The notes beneath the pieces were generated by a model. It worked only from the letters and a program-made list of their open reading frames with translations, did not search any database and had not been told where the DNA came from. This document shows positions 1 to 11,598 of a DNA stretch of 64,000 nucleotides, piece by piece. The position numbers and the translations under genes are program-made. The stretch is from Campylorhamphus procurvoides (Eukaryota; Chordata; Aves; Passeriformes; Dendrocolaptidae), in assembly GCA_013396655.1 (NCBI GenBank), contig WBMV01001237.1:952716-1016715 (forward strand), given 5' to 3'. How positions within the stretch are numbered: the stretch's first letter is position 1; each line of letters opens with the position of its first letter.

Positions 1-1979
1 TGGTGAAACGGGAAACCAGGCATTGTATCAAAACATCCATAAGTAGGTAATGGGAGGAAAAGGCTGCGAAAGTAATTTATGGAAGATATTGCTGTATATT
101 CTGTATAAAAATATTTTTACTGTTGTGCACAGCTGGATATTGTAATTGTTGATAATAATGCAAGAGAGTAACTTGATGTGAACCTGATCTTTGAGTTGAA
201 CTTAAGGATGCAGGGGAGGAAGAAAATGAACTTGCAAATACTGACAAAAATAGCAATGTTTTGGTGTAATCAGGACAAAAGTAAGGAGAGAAAAAAAAAG
301 AATTGAAAAGTTTAAATGAGATCACTGGGGCATAGAAAGTCCTTAGGTATGTATATCCACTTTGATTTTTGAAATGTTGCTTTTCTTCCTTGGGCAATTA
401 GACAGAACAAATACTCCGTGAAAACTTTTATAATGAGAAATGTTGTTTAGACCTTGTAAAAAATCAATAAGGTTGTCTGAAAAGACATGCTTGCTTTACA
501 GACTGAAAGGGTTAAAGTGCAGGTACACTGAACTAAAGGGCTGCAGCTGAGCACTACAGCATTCCTTGTTTTACTAAACAAAAGACTGGATGTGGAGGGA
601 AGAGTCCAGTGACTTATTTGAGCAGCTGAGCAGCTTCAGAGGAAGAACTCTGGATCAGGGCTCTCTGTCTTACTGTCATTTGTAAGTTCTGTTAATCAAA
701 GTTGTCTGAAGAATGATTTTAAAATTAGCTCAGATACACAATTTTATAAGCTAGTAAGAAGTTCTTCATATTGAATGCTGGGGCTTCATTAATTTAAATC
801 CAGTTTTCCTTTCCATACTCTAGCAAATGACTGCAGAGTGTCAGCAATAACTGTAGGGTTATCAGTGGGACAAAGCATTTCTAAATATCATAAAATATAG
901 GGAGCAATTACTAACCTTTTAAGCTTTCACATATACCAGAAGCAATTTGAGCTTGAGTGGCCATGCTCAGCAGAGAATGCCTGTCACAGAATTACATTTC
1001 AACTTGTAATGTCACTGAAATGTGATTCACTTACCCAGGTCTTGTTATTGAAGGTTTGCAGCAAGTTGTTGGCAGTATGACCCCTAAAGATACTGTTTGT
1101 AGACTGTCTATTAACAGAGTAATAAAGAGGTAATACAGAAGGACTCACCTGTCTGACAGGTGAAGTTGGTGAGAAATCAGGTTAGAGAAAATTGTAGCAA
1201 ACTTGGTCTCCCCTTGGTGCTTTTGAGCCCTGATAAAGGAGGGCATGTAAGTGTTTATTCTATTCCAAGTGGTAGATTGTGCAGGCACTGTTTTATTTGA
1301 AGGGAAAAGAACTGGAGCAGGGGAGTAGGTTGAAGAGAAGAAAGGTTTTTGCTAAAATTGGTACAGCTTTTTCCAGTGTTCCCAAACAAGACGTTGCAGA
1401 GAGTACTGGTGTTGATTAGGGAAATGAATACAAAGCAAGAATTTGAAGATGTGATGGATTACAAGAAGACTTTTAATGCTGAAATCTGTTTTGTTTTGCT
1501 TTTTTTCCTCTGTGGAGACCTCCTTTAAAGGCTTGGCCTCGTGAAAGAGCCAAAAATCAATATGCTAGGAGCAGATAGGATTTTCACAAATCTCAGGAAA
1601 GTACTATTGTAAACTCAATTCAATATTAAATATCAGGTATTGCTTTAGAAAACAAATATGTCACTAGGGCACAGTCCAGTTGTTCTTACCTTCATGTGTT
1701 TTCTGAGCAGAATTCCTTGCCTAAATTTACTTTAAATGTGTTTATATTACCTTCACCTTGGAATAAAATTAAGTTGAAAGTGGTGAAGTGTGGAATACTT
1801 GTGGATTTGCATCACCAAGTGTTTCTACTTCTGCTGTGATCAGGGAAGAACTGAGTTTTATAACATCTTAAAGGAACAACAATAAAAACTCTGAATAATC
1901 TGAATAGAATAGCCATGCTGAAATGGAACTGCTGCCCACAGAATGTTCATTTTGTGCATCCTTCCTCACGTGGCTGTGC
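1..1979. other. Unique noncoding sequence, no gene seen
   Basis: AT-leaning, CpG-poor sequence with frequent stops in all frames. The only longer frame is a 106-codon minus-strand one near the left edge (77-397); its T-rich, low-complexity translation resembles no family I know. A minus-strand splice-like pair (acceptor near 1084, donor at 1033-1034) flanks a 49-base open segment, which is too short to call. No interspersed repeat is recognisable. Confidence 0.6.
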
Positions 1980-1989
1980 TCCAAATGTC

Positions 1990-2272
1990 ACCCGATGAGA
2001 GAAGTGCATTTGCTCGGGGAGTTTCAGCATCTCCGCTGTCCTGTGCGAGTCAGTCAGAGCTTCAGAAAGCTTGTGGGGGGAAGGACTTGTTTTGAGCTTA
2101 ATCACGACACGTTTCGACTCGTGCTGGTGCATCACGGTGACAGCGTACCGTGGTAGGTTTGGGAATGTGATGCTTCCCTCTGCTGGCCGACCCGCAGAGA
2201 GGAAACTATAATCTCGTGGAACAAGCAACGAAAACATTTTTATAAGTGTAGACTGTGCTTAAGACCGAGGTA
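1990..2272. promoter_or_regulatory. CpG-dense patch, candidate regulatory element
   Basis: I count 16 CpG dinucleotides between about 1993 and 2267, whereas the following 600 bases hold only about four. The patch contains a near-consensus CTCF motif at 2174-2186, a TATA-like TTTTTATAAG at 2237-2246 and a good splice-donor match (GAG/GTAAGAGG) with GT at 2270-2271. It does not match a repeat family I recognise. CpG retention in otherwise depleted vertebrate DNA commonly marks unmethylated promoters, enhancers or insulators. Short open frames on both strands here (1923-2156 plus, 1947-2237 minus) have no recognisable protein content. Regulatory function is inferred from composition and motif only. 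Confidence 0.4.
2174..2186 (-). promoter_or_regulatory. CTCF-like motif
   Basis: On the minus strand the sequence reads CCAGCAGAGGGAA. It fits the vertebrate CTCF core CCASYAGRKGGCR at 12 of 13 positions, with A for C at position 12. It lies inside the CpG-dense patch, which makes occupancy more plausible than for an isolated match. A motif alone does not show binding. Confidence 0.4.
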
Positions 2273-2275
2273 AGA

Positions 2276-3982
2276 GGATTGTCACTGCAGTCTCTTACAG
2301 CAAATTAAATCCCTTACCTATTACAAAACAGCTTTTTATTGCAAAGTGACTCACATCTGTCAGTTTTGGGAAGGAGTAAGTGCGCTAATATTTTAAGCCA
2401 CTTCATGTCTACTAGTAACACTAACACTAATTCTTTGCAGCACATTACAAGGGATGATCGCTGCTGATGTTGGGAGTGCACATTTTACAGTTACTTTGCC
2501 AGCAATTGCCAAGATTAATATCCCTTATGGTGGGTTTCCACTTATTTGTAGGTGAATAGAATTGCACTTTGTCACTTAGCAGGTACAAGGTGTAGACAAA
2601 GATGTGCGTGGTCTTCTGAAAACTTTGGTTTTGCCATTGCTAATATCATATTGACAGATTACATGGCTGTGTTTAAATTCCTTGTATGTTGGTTTTCACA
2701 TGGGAGATCTGAATATTTCCTGATGAATTGGGGGTTTTAAAACTTGATAATTAAATCAGCTTCTGGTTTGATTGTCTGCTAAATCTTCTGTGATTCAGTA
2801 ACCCATATCTATATAGCTACAAAATAAATATACGTGTTTCCCTTGTGTGTCACTTTGGTACTGGGCACTGGCCATGGTGCCACTTCCATGGAACTGTTCT
2901 TGAATCCAGAGCCAAGGTTGTATGTGGGTAATGGCAAAGAAACCCTTTTATCAAGTCTGATTCAACTGTTTCTCTGCTATTTAATCTCTTTCCTATACAA
3001 AGTTAGATATATATAAAAAAGAGGCCAGTAACATTAGAATTTAAAAAAGTACATTTGCAGCAGGAGGCTGGTAATACTGGATTTGAAACCCATATAGTGT
3101 GAATCATCAACTCTGCTCCAGGGTTTTATAGCGAAAGAATGCTCATGTTCCTTTGAAATGCTTTTGGATGTTGAGTCTCTGCAAGATATACAGTGGAATC
3201 CCATGGTTTGTGCTGCCTACGGTCTTTTAGAATTCCATTAACTTGTTCAAAAAAGCCAAAGATAGTTTTAATGTGCATTTATTGTAGATTTTTAACACTT
3301 ACAGATTTCCAGACTTGGCTTATTATGTTTCTTGAATAGAATTAACGTAGCCTAAAGTTAGGGGAAGCTGAAGAGCACATCCTCATGGGTCTTGGAAATT
3401 GTGGCTGTCCCTCAGGGGCAGAACTGTGTGATGAGGTGAGTTATCTGGCTGTAAAACATGAGTAGAAAGACCCACCTTGGACAGCAGTGAAATTTGTACC
3501 AAGCCTTGAAACACAGAGGGCTTTTGCCTTCTCAAGCAGGTGCCTAAAGTGATAAGTGAACAGTATTGGATGAGCCACAGGAGACTTCAGCACAGTCTGT
3601 GCAACCTGATCACTCGAGTGGATGGTATGAAACAATTTTCCATGGAATATTTCAACAGTTCAAAAGGTGATTGGCTTCCAGTTTTGAGCAAACAGTAGAG
3701 TTTCTAAAAAAAAAAAAAAACATAAAGCTCCATTTACTTTTGAGTAGACACATCAAAGTCAGACACTTGGCTTTGGGCAGCAGGTTTCTGAGGGAGAGCC
3801 AAGGGAGGAATAATCTGATGAGGAAGTGTCTCCAGGTACCACCCCTGAGTAGATGCCATTGAGAAACAATCTCTGTGAAATGGCCTTTGAGAATATCAGT
3901 GGAAGCAGCCTTGGGCCAGGCACTTATGGACTTGACCAGCCCAAATTAGAGTGACACTTGGATTTCATTTCCAGGTAAGTTT
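2276..3982. other. Unique noncoding sequence with a poly-A run
   Basis: No gene or recognisable mobile element. A run of 15 A lies at 3706-3720. A perfect splice-donor nonamer CAG/GTAAGT lies at 3972-3980, but the sequence just upstream is closed by stops in all three frames, so it looks like a decoy or part of the adjacent SINE-like scrap. Short open frames here (62-64 codons) appear random. Confidence 0.55.
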
Positions 3983-4052
3983 TGACTTGCAGCAAGTCAT
4001 TCAGAGCCTTTGTGCTGCAGTTTGCCTGTCCATGTAACAGGAGCAGAATGTG
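3983..4052 (+). repeat. MIR-like SINE fragment
   Basis: The stretch follows the order of the MIR core: a GCAAGTCA-type block at 3992-4000, a CTTTGTGC block near 4007, CAGTTTGCC at 4018-4026, then a TGTAACAGGAGCAG block corresponding to the TGTAAAATGGGG part of MIR. Divergence is high, as expected for this ancient tRNA-derived SINE, which survives in amniote genomes as scattered degraded copies. A chance resemblance is possible. Confidence 0.4.
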
Positions 4053-7000
4053 AGTCCCAGGACTGTTGGTATATAATCTCCATAGGAGTCTGCAGTAGCA
4101 GGATGAAAAGGGGGTGTGTAGGTGCAATTAACACTAGATGAGCCTGAATTGCATGCTCAAACAAGGAGAAGTCTTTCAGTTAGTCTACAAGAAAATCATA
4201 ATTATATCCCCAGTGTCCTTGGCAACAGATTAAGGTCCCAAAAGGTAATTACAGTTCAGTATTAACTACTGATACAGAGATCAAAAAGAAGGAAGAACGT
4301 AATCACTTAAACAGTTTCTGGGCTGTAAATAAACATTTTGTAAGAAACATTAAGTGCTCCATCCTGAATATGTAGAGGTATGCTCTTGAAAGAAACAATT
4401 CCTGTAGTTAGGGTATCAACTTGGAAAAATTGTGTGCTTGATGATTTAAATTCATACACAGGGATGGTATTTATTGGATATGGATTGTTTTCTCCACGGG
4501 CAATTGTATCAAATTTTCATTTTAAGAAAGCCAGCCCATGAGGCACAAGGGTAATCAATTGGTGTACTGAAGATAACTTGCTTTATCAGAACTACTTATA
4601 CAGAGGAATTACGTGATTATGATTCCTTTAATGTGGATATATTTTAAAATCTCTGCAGATTTTGGCAATAAAGATTCCTTCTTCTGAACTTGAGTTTTAA
4701 GGTCATACATAGGAATACAGGAAACATGTTCAATTCCCTTATCCACCCTCTCAAAATAGGTTAATGTTGTAATAAATGCGTGTTGTACAGGTACCTCTTC
4801 TTAAATATCCTCCTGTCTCCATTTACTTTCTACTCAATGCATTTTAATGCTGTAGTTCTCACCAGGCCATGGTGAATTTTCTTTGCCTTCCCCTTTTCTC
4901 TCTATTTTCTTTGAAATAAGATCCAATAAAAGTAATAACCTTAGAAGGCAGAGTTCTTTTGTTTAGTTTGGAAGAAATGATTCTGTCATCATCTGGATGA
5001 CAAGCTCTATGCATCAATTCCTGGCTGTGCCATCAGTAAGGAAGATGGAAATGGGGGGCAAGTCAGCAAGGTGTGCAAAGAATATCTGTGGAAATAAGAT
5101 CTTGGAAATAGGACAATAATGAATAGAAGGAAAGGGTAATGTAGGCATCTGAATTCTAAGTGCTTTCCAGCCTGCAAAAGCATTGGCTGCTGGGAGTATA
5201 TCTTAACTGATGTTTGTGTCACTACTAAGGCAAAGAATAAGGCATAATATAACATTATTGTTGGTATGACATAGTTTGAGTTTAAAAATGATGCTTTCAA
5301 GTCACTTCTGTAATGGAAATTCCCCCTCACCCCCACAACTCTTAAGTGTGAAAATGGGTGATGAGCTCTGAAAGTTTGTGTGTAGTGATACATCTTATCT
5401 CTGACAGATTTGGTTACGAAAGTTTATTAAAGTGCGCTTGGTGCTCAATATCGAGACCTGGTTTTGCTTTCATTTTAAATAAAGGTCTTCATAAGAGAAG
5501 AAAGACATTAAAGGACAGAATAATTTTGCAGTTATTTACTTATAATTGCATAGTTTGAAGCAAGACTTTGTTTTCTGTATTGATGTGGCTGATGATACAG
5601 CAGCAGCCTTACACCAGGACTTGGTTTTGCAGCAAAATGTGAGCATTTAGAAAGAGCTTTGTGATGCTGTACTGCTGGAGCTCACATGTGTGTGTGTTCA
5701 CTGCATTCCCAAGCTGCCCTTTTTAATTGTCTGGAACTTCGGAAGGAAACACTTTTGTCTTGCAGATGGGGGTCATGGTGTGGTGTTCAAATCCTTGGGC
5801 TCTGGTGTTCAGCTACCATAAATCTGCAAAATAATTAGGCTTCAAACTGTGTACTTGAACTAATGAACTGAAGGTTTAGGGAAACAAATGTTAGCAAAAA
5901 CTATTTTGCGAATAAATGTTAGAAGTAATTTATTCAATCTGATTATATTTTCTCTTTCTGATGGAGAACAGCACATACCATCTTGAATTATCTCTAGATT
6001 TTTTGCCAACTTTTTATAGACTAGATTTAATTCCTTACTGCAAGGCAGTCGGTGGAGGTGTAACACTGCATTGCAGACTCACCCTGCTCAGTGTGCTGAG
6101 GAATGGCTGAAACCCCTGTCATGAGGGCAGGGAGAACTGTTCTCTTCAAAACTTTAATAGTTAATTTAGTAGCACTTGTGAGGCAGGGAAACTCACATCT
6201 AAAATAGCTGTTACACTTTTATAAGGAGATGGAATTGCTGCTTCTACTTTACTTTCTGTCCATACAAGGATGCTCCTGGGGCTCCAGTCAAGTGCCTGTT
6301 TAACCATTCTTCAGAATTCCCCTTTGGCTGAATTTAGAAGTGCTGAATCCTACTTTTTTTCTGTCTCTTTAATCAGTTTTATGACTGCCTGTAAGGTTAC
6401 ACATAGTCCCTGCACTGTCTAAATTAATGCTTAACTTCTCTTTATAAATTTCCAGTGAAAAAGGTGGAATTACCATATTCAAAAGGAAGTTTGGCCTGTG
6501 TTTAGCAATAATCAAAATAAGGAAAAATGACTTGGAGTTGCAAAAATACTGATCATTAACTGTCCTTAATGGTGAGGAAACATTTTTTTTAAATCCAAGT
6601 TCTTGTCAGATTAATCCACTACAAATAAGCATGATGTGCCTATAAGGAAGATGTCAGTGAGACATCAGTTTTAGGGTCTGTAACTCTTCTGCTTAGTACC
6701 AACAAGCCCACCTTCAGTGTCCCTGTAGCCTACTGAATTTCTGCAGGATTGAGGGTCTCGTGGGTGTTCATAGAAATGTCCAGAATTTCACATCAAGGAA
6801 CAGTGAAGCAATACAGAAGAGCTAAAGATCATGTGGTCTTGAGCTAGAATTGTGTTCACATTCCCTTCATGGGAAAGGGTCCGTGAAAGGGAATTGTATT
6901 GACCAGTTCAGTTCTGACCAGTGAATGAGTTGTTGCACAAATTTGTTTGGTCTTATCACGCAACTTAAAGATTTTTCTTCTATTTTGATAAGTTATTAGT

Positions 7001-9514
7001 ACAGTAATTATCTTTCCTTGTGAATGTACTGAGGTTTTTTCCCATTTACTGCAACTTTTGCCTGGTTACCTGCATTACACAGCACTTAATGCAGAATATG
7101 GTTAATGGGTGAATACACCCATATCAATAACACACTGTGTCTTCTAATACAGTTTTTGCTGAGGCTGGGAAAGCATCTGTTAGGACACAAAACTTTGGCT
7201 ACCCTTAGCTGAAGTCATCCTTGCCCTTTGCTCTCCTTTCTGGAGGACTCCAGGGATAGAAGCCATGATGGTACAAAGAGTGGCTGACCCTTCACTGACA
7301 TGCCTTACTGAGATCCCCAGAAAGGCACTGCAATAAGAATAGCTGGAAAACTTGATTTTTATTTTTGCTGAGAGTCTATTACTCACTTTACACATTAGCA
7401 TTAGATAGCATGGGAAGAACAGTGAGAGGAAAGTAAAAAATAGCTTAGCTCTAAAGCACTGCAGAATGTTGCTATAGATAGGCTGCAAGATTAAAGAGCT
7501 GTCTTGGTGTGTTACGATTCAAAGACCAGCAGCCTCAACTGCCTTTCTGTTGGAAGGGCTTGGGAATTTTATACTTAAGTTATCACAGGATCCTGGAGGT
7601 TAAATCAATGTATTTTTTCTATATTGTCCTCAATACTTTGCTTTATCTATTTGTTCTATCATTATCTCTTTTATATCTCTTGGTTTGGATCTAAATTCTC
7701 ACATATGTGGTTATTGGAGCAATTTGAGAAGCATAATCAAGAACTGGTTGGTTTTGTACAAATTACTATGCACAGCAGTAGATTGCATTACTCAGATGAT
7801 GAAGTGTCTGGGGTAGGTGGGATCTAGCTGGGCTGACCAACATTGCTCTGAAAGTCTCTACACTCCTTGTAGGACATCTGCAAGTCATGTTTGCTTTCAG
7901 GAAGCTTCGTGAGGCTTCAGCACAGGGGGATGAAAACACAGGGGCTGGAATATTTTGCACGTGAAAAAAGCCCCCACAACATTACAAGATGAATTTATCA
8001 GTTTATTGCTTAGATGTATTAGGTAAAGTAAAACAAAATCCAACCCCCTAACTTGACTTGATCTAGTAGCACTGTAATTCTTATGAAAACCTGTTTTCAT
8101 AAAAACTAGAAGAGGAAAATAATTCACTGTGTTCCTCTGAAGTAAAAGAGCACTCAGCGGCTGGTGGTGAACCAGCAATTCCAGCTTGGAGGGGAGCTTT
8201 TATTTTGTTTCCTACTATGGTTAGAAAATTTTTGTACAAGTTTCATTTTAGTGTGTGATGAGAGTTCAGCAAAGGTTCTTTAATTCTCTTCACAGTTTTG
8301 CTTGACAAATCTCTAATGAGATTTGGTTCCAAAATGTTGTGTTATATTTCATTCAGGGAGATTTTGCTGTTTGTGATACTGAATTTTTTTTAGAAAATGA
8401 AAACATTGTGGTTTGCTTTGAATTCCCCTTGTCCAATATTCAGAAATCCATAAATAGTGACTTTGTGTAACTTGAGAGCAGCTGGAAGAGTTTATCAATA
8501 TTGGAATTTCTGTGCTGAAGCTGCTGAACTTGCTAGTGGTTACCTGTAATCTTTCAAAGGCCTGTTGAAGTGTAACAAAATTGAACTTCCTAGCTTACAT
8601 TGTGTGCTCTAGGTTATGACTGAACCTGCTGAGATGAAAAGGGAGGTTGCACCTTGGGTGAGATTACCTGGACAAAGTTTGTGTTGCATGGAAATGTTGT
8701 GTTACATGAGTGTGTTAGTTGATTGTATAAGCTTGCAAGTCTTTGCTGTTGTGCTGCTTCATGATGAGGAAAGCATCCCAGAGTTATGCAGCTGGATTAT
8801 ATTGAAGAAGTGGAAAAAGCTCCCTGGGGGAAAAAAAATACTTCATGTGCTTAACCATGTAAATGAGAATACTGTGTTAGAGTCATTCCAGAGAACAGTG
8901 AGAAAGTGGGGTAGTCTGCATGAGGAACACAAATAGCTTGACTGTCTAACAGCTTCTATTTTTGAAGCTATTAATAGCCCTCCAGTTCCTGTTTACTGCG
9001 TGTTTTAAGCCAAGCACCCTTTATATGCACAAAATTTTAGTGCTTTCTGTGAATGTTGAGATGGAGTTTGCAAGTGTTGGTTAAAACGGGTCTGCCCAGT
9101 GTGTGTTCTCAGGACTCCTGCAAGCCTGACCTGGGCTTAGCAAGGAGTAAAGCTGGTTGCTGAAAAGGAGTATGTGATATAGGTGAGCTCCTGAACACCT
9201 TTGTGCCTTCTAGGTCAATACTGTTGCACATGTCCGTCTCTTTAGAGAGACTGTGGCATGTAACCATGCACATGACTCTTGTCCTTGTGCCCATGAGTGA
9301 AAATTACACCATAAACTGACTTCACTGACATAGTGGTAGAATTTTGCTCCTCTAGTGCTGTTCTTCAACTACTGTCTAGAACGAGAATTACTATATATAT
9401 GAAAAGGTCTAGATATCCTAGATTACTTTGTTAGAGAATCTGAGTGGGATTTAATAGACTCACTCTCTTAAAGCATTTACAGTTAGTTGTAGGTTTTTTT
9501 GTTTGTTCCTTTTA
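4053..9514. other. Long unique noncoding stretch, no gene seen
   Basis: No gene, RNA or mobile element is recognised. The longest frames are 128 codons on minus (5007-5393), 106 codons on plus (8616-8936) and 102 codons on minus (7180-7488). They are compositionally skewed by T- or A-rich DNA, lack splice context and resemble no known family. I treat them as chance frames. Confidence 0.6.
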
Positions 9515-9918
9515 CCATAGAATCATAAAATGGTTTGAGTTGGAAGGGACCTTAAAGACCATCTAGTTCCAACCTCCCTGCCATGGGCAGGAACACCTTC
9601 CACTCTCCCAGATTGCTCCGAAGCCCATCCAACTTGGCCTTGGACACTTCCAGAGATTGGGCAGCCACAGCTTCTCTGGGCAGCCTGTGCCACTCTCACC
9701 ACCCTCACAGCAAAGCATTTCTTGTTAATCTCTAATCTAAACCTGCCCTTTTTCAATGTAAAATCATTGCCCCTTGCCCTGTCACTGTCTACCTGTGTAG
9801 CCTCTTCTATAAGCCCCCCTAAGGCACTGGAAGGGGCTCCAACCTCTCCCTGGAGCCTCCTCTTCTCCAGGCTGAGCAACCCCAACTCTCTTAGCCTGTC
9901 TTTGTAGGGTTCTGTAGA
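9515..9918 (-). mobile_element. CR1 LINE, 3' end fragment, minus strand
   Basis: The plus strand begins with CATAGAATCAT, the reverse complement of the CR1 3' terminal repeat. It continues through the diagnostic avian CR1 blocks in order: GTTGGAAGGGACCTTAAAGA, CCCTGCCATGGGCAGG, CACTTCCAGAGATTGGGCAG, CTCTGGGCAGCC, then TCTCCAGGCTGAGCAACCCC ending near 9915. The element is therefore antisense and 5'-truncated, the usual state of CR1. The frames seen across it (minus 9523-9885, plus 9722-9907) are repeat-derived and lie in the noncoding 3' region. Confidence 0.95.
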
Positions 9919-11409
9919 GTTCTGCTTACTTGTTGTCTATTCTGGAAGCTCTGTGGACTTTTATGCTGGGTATTTTTACTAGGCTGTTGTTTTTACATGT
10001 CTGTCTTATTTATTTAGCATAGTTTTGATTTTTTCTACTACAATGAATTTATTATTCTGTTTTCAGAATATAGTGTAGTCTCTTCCCTGGTTTTAAAAGT
10101 GTATGGAAAAGAAAACTCTGAAATGTTTTTTTTTCAAAATATAAGTAGCTGAACTTCTCTGGTTTATGAATCAGATAATTACAGGCATGACTTTTATCAG
10201 ACCTTACCGCTTGCTTTTATTTCTGTAGCCTTAAAAGCTTCAGTTAATCATTCTCAATAGACTGAAAAATAGTTTCCATGAAAGCTAATAAATCTGGAAG
10301 CACATCTTTTAAATCCTTTAACTGATCCTGCAAACAGATGTTTAGGATAAATATTGCTCATGGAAAAGCAGATATAGCTAATGAATAATAACAACTGCAT
10401 AAAACTGCTGGAAATTCTTGGTTGCATCTTGAGAGAATCAGTGGTAATAAGTCAGATCAGTCATTTTTATTTAGGCAATACAGAAAAGCATATGTCTTCT
10501 TGCTTTGCCAGCTGTCATAAAATTCTGGAGAACAAGGTTGCTTCTAAGCTTTCCAAAGGGAATATTTCTCAGAAGTGTTTTGACCTTTATAGCTTACAAA
10601 CCCAATTGACTTCCCTTTCCTATAAACTATTTTTTGGCTGAGATTCTTCTACAGCAGAGCTTCAGCTGTGAGGAAAAGTAGCAGCTCTGAAGAAAATAAC
10701 GGAGCTGCCTTCTAGTGGTTTTAGTTATCATTACTGAATATGTGCCCCCACGTCTTTCTCAATATTCACCAATTATCTGTGCATTTCTGTGGTACTTCCT
10801 TTTTAAGAAGCACAAGGCAGATTGTAGTAGTCACATATGTTTTTCCTTGTTTGTTTTTAACCTTGAGATAAGACTTTTGGCCTGGTTTTGTTATTTTGAG
10901 TAGTGTGTGTGGGTATTTACTGCTGGGTCAGGAGATAGTAATTTCAAAAGAAATAATTATTTTTTTTTATTTATTTTTCTACACTTCTTCTGCTTAATTG
11001 TTCACATTTATAGGTGCTTTTTATTTGGTGGTAACATAATAGATGGAGTACCTGGCAATAAACATGTAAACTAACCCTTTGGCCAGTGGCCAACACCACT
11101 CCTAACCAAGTTGTTTATTTGGTTTATTTGTAGTCTTTGTAACTACATAAGGAAAACTGGAAATTTTAAAAAAAAGTCAGTTCTGCTCCAAGTAAAATTC
11201 GAATGTTGTTTTCTGAAATACTTTTCTTTCTAACCTGTGATTGAGGCTTTCATGCTTGAGATACTTCATAAATTAATTAAATTAAACCCACGACAAAGTT
11301 TGCACACCTATTCCTACTGTGTTAAGTTAAACATGGAACTTGGGATTGTTAATTAAGAAGGAAGTCTTAATTTCCAGCTGGATGTTGCCTATAGTAGCCT
11401 TAGGGATGT
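9919..11409. other. Unique noncoding sequence
   Basis: No gene or repeat is recognised apart from a CTCF-like motif. AT-rich. On the minus strand two AATAAA hexamers (plus-strand TTTATT at 11114-11119 and 11123-11128) lie about 290 bases downstream of the stop of the exon-like frame at 11410. They could serve as its polyadenylation signals, though this hexamer is common in AT-rich DNA. Confidence 0.5.
10706..10718 (-). promoter_or_regulatory. CTCF-like motif
   Basis: The minus strand reads CCACTAGAAGGCA, matching CCASYAGRKGGCR at 12 of 13 positions (A for G/T at position 9). The flanks extend the fit, with AAA before and GC after. The surrounding DNA is AT-rich and not in a recognised repeat. 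Binding is not shown. Confidence 0.4.
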
Positions 11410-11598
11410 TCAAAACATCTTGAGGGCCCGCTCAACTTCAAGCTGAGTTTTATCATCCTGCTTTAGTATTTGCAATCGTTGTCCATATTTCTGTAATAAA
11501 ACTGCATATGTTGCTCGTGTTCTCAGTGTAGTTGCCTGAGACAGAAAGGCATAAATGGGAGGTGGTGTTTGTCTTGGAATTTCAGTCTTCACCTTAAT
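11410..11598 (-). CDS. Exon-like open frame, possible terminal exon, gene unknown
   Basis: On the minus strand an open frame of about 62 codons ends in TGA at 11410-11412. The translation has balanced composition unlike the T-rich chance frames around it: a proline cluster near its start (TPPPIYAF), then a charged, probably helical tail including LLQKYGQRLQILKQDDKTQ and ending VERALKMF. Candidate acceptors are the AG just before 11592 (AATTAAG) or the one six bases further in; the pyrimidine tract is poor. The frame is closed by a TGA just upstream, so if coding it needs a splice junction or is a retrocopy scrap. AATAAA hexamers follow about 290 bases downstream. I do not recognise the protein. 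It could be a terminal exon, a pseudogene piece or chance. Confidence 0.3.
   Translation of the reverse strand: MKVKTEIPRQTPPPIYAFLSQATTLRTRATYAVLLQKYGQRLQILKQDDKTQLEVERALKMF

Noticed and set aside
77..397. 106-codon minus-strand frame at the left edge
   Set aside because: T-rich low-complexity translation, no splice context, no recognisable motif.
1033..1084. 49-bp minus-strand segment with acceptor and GTAAGT donor
   Set aside because: Too short for an open frame to mean anything, and the acceptor tract is weak.
3972..3980. Perfect CAG/GTAAGT donor
   Set aside because: All three upstream frames hit stops soon after the nearest AG, and the site adjoins a SINE-like relic. Could only be a noncoding exon end, without further support.
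5007..5393. 128-codon minus frame
   Set aside because: Composition follows local base skew; no domain, and no acceptor or donor in phase.
9523..9885. 120-codon minus frame
   Set aside because: Lies entirely inside the 3' noncoding part of a CR1 copy.
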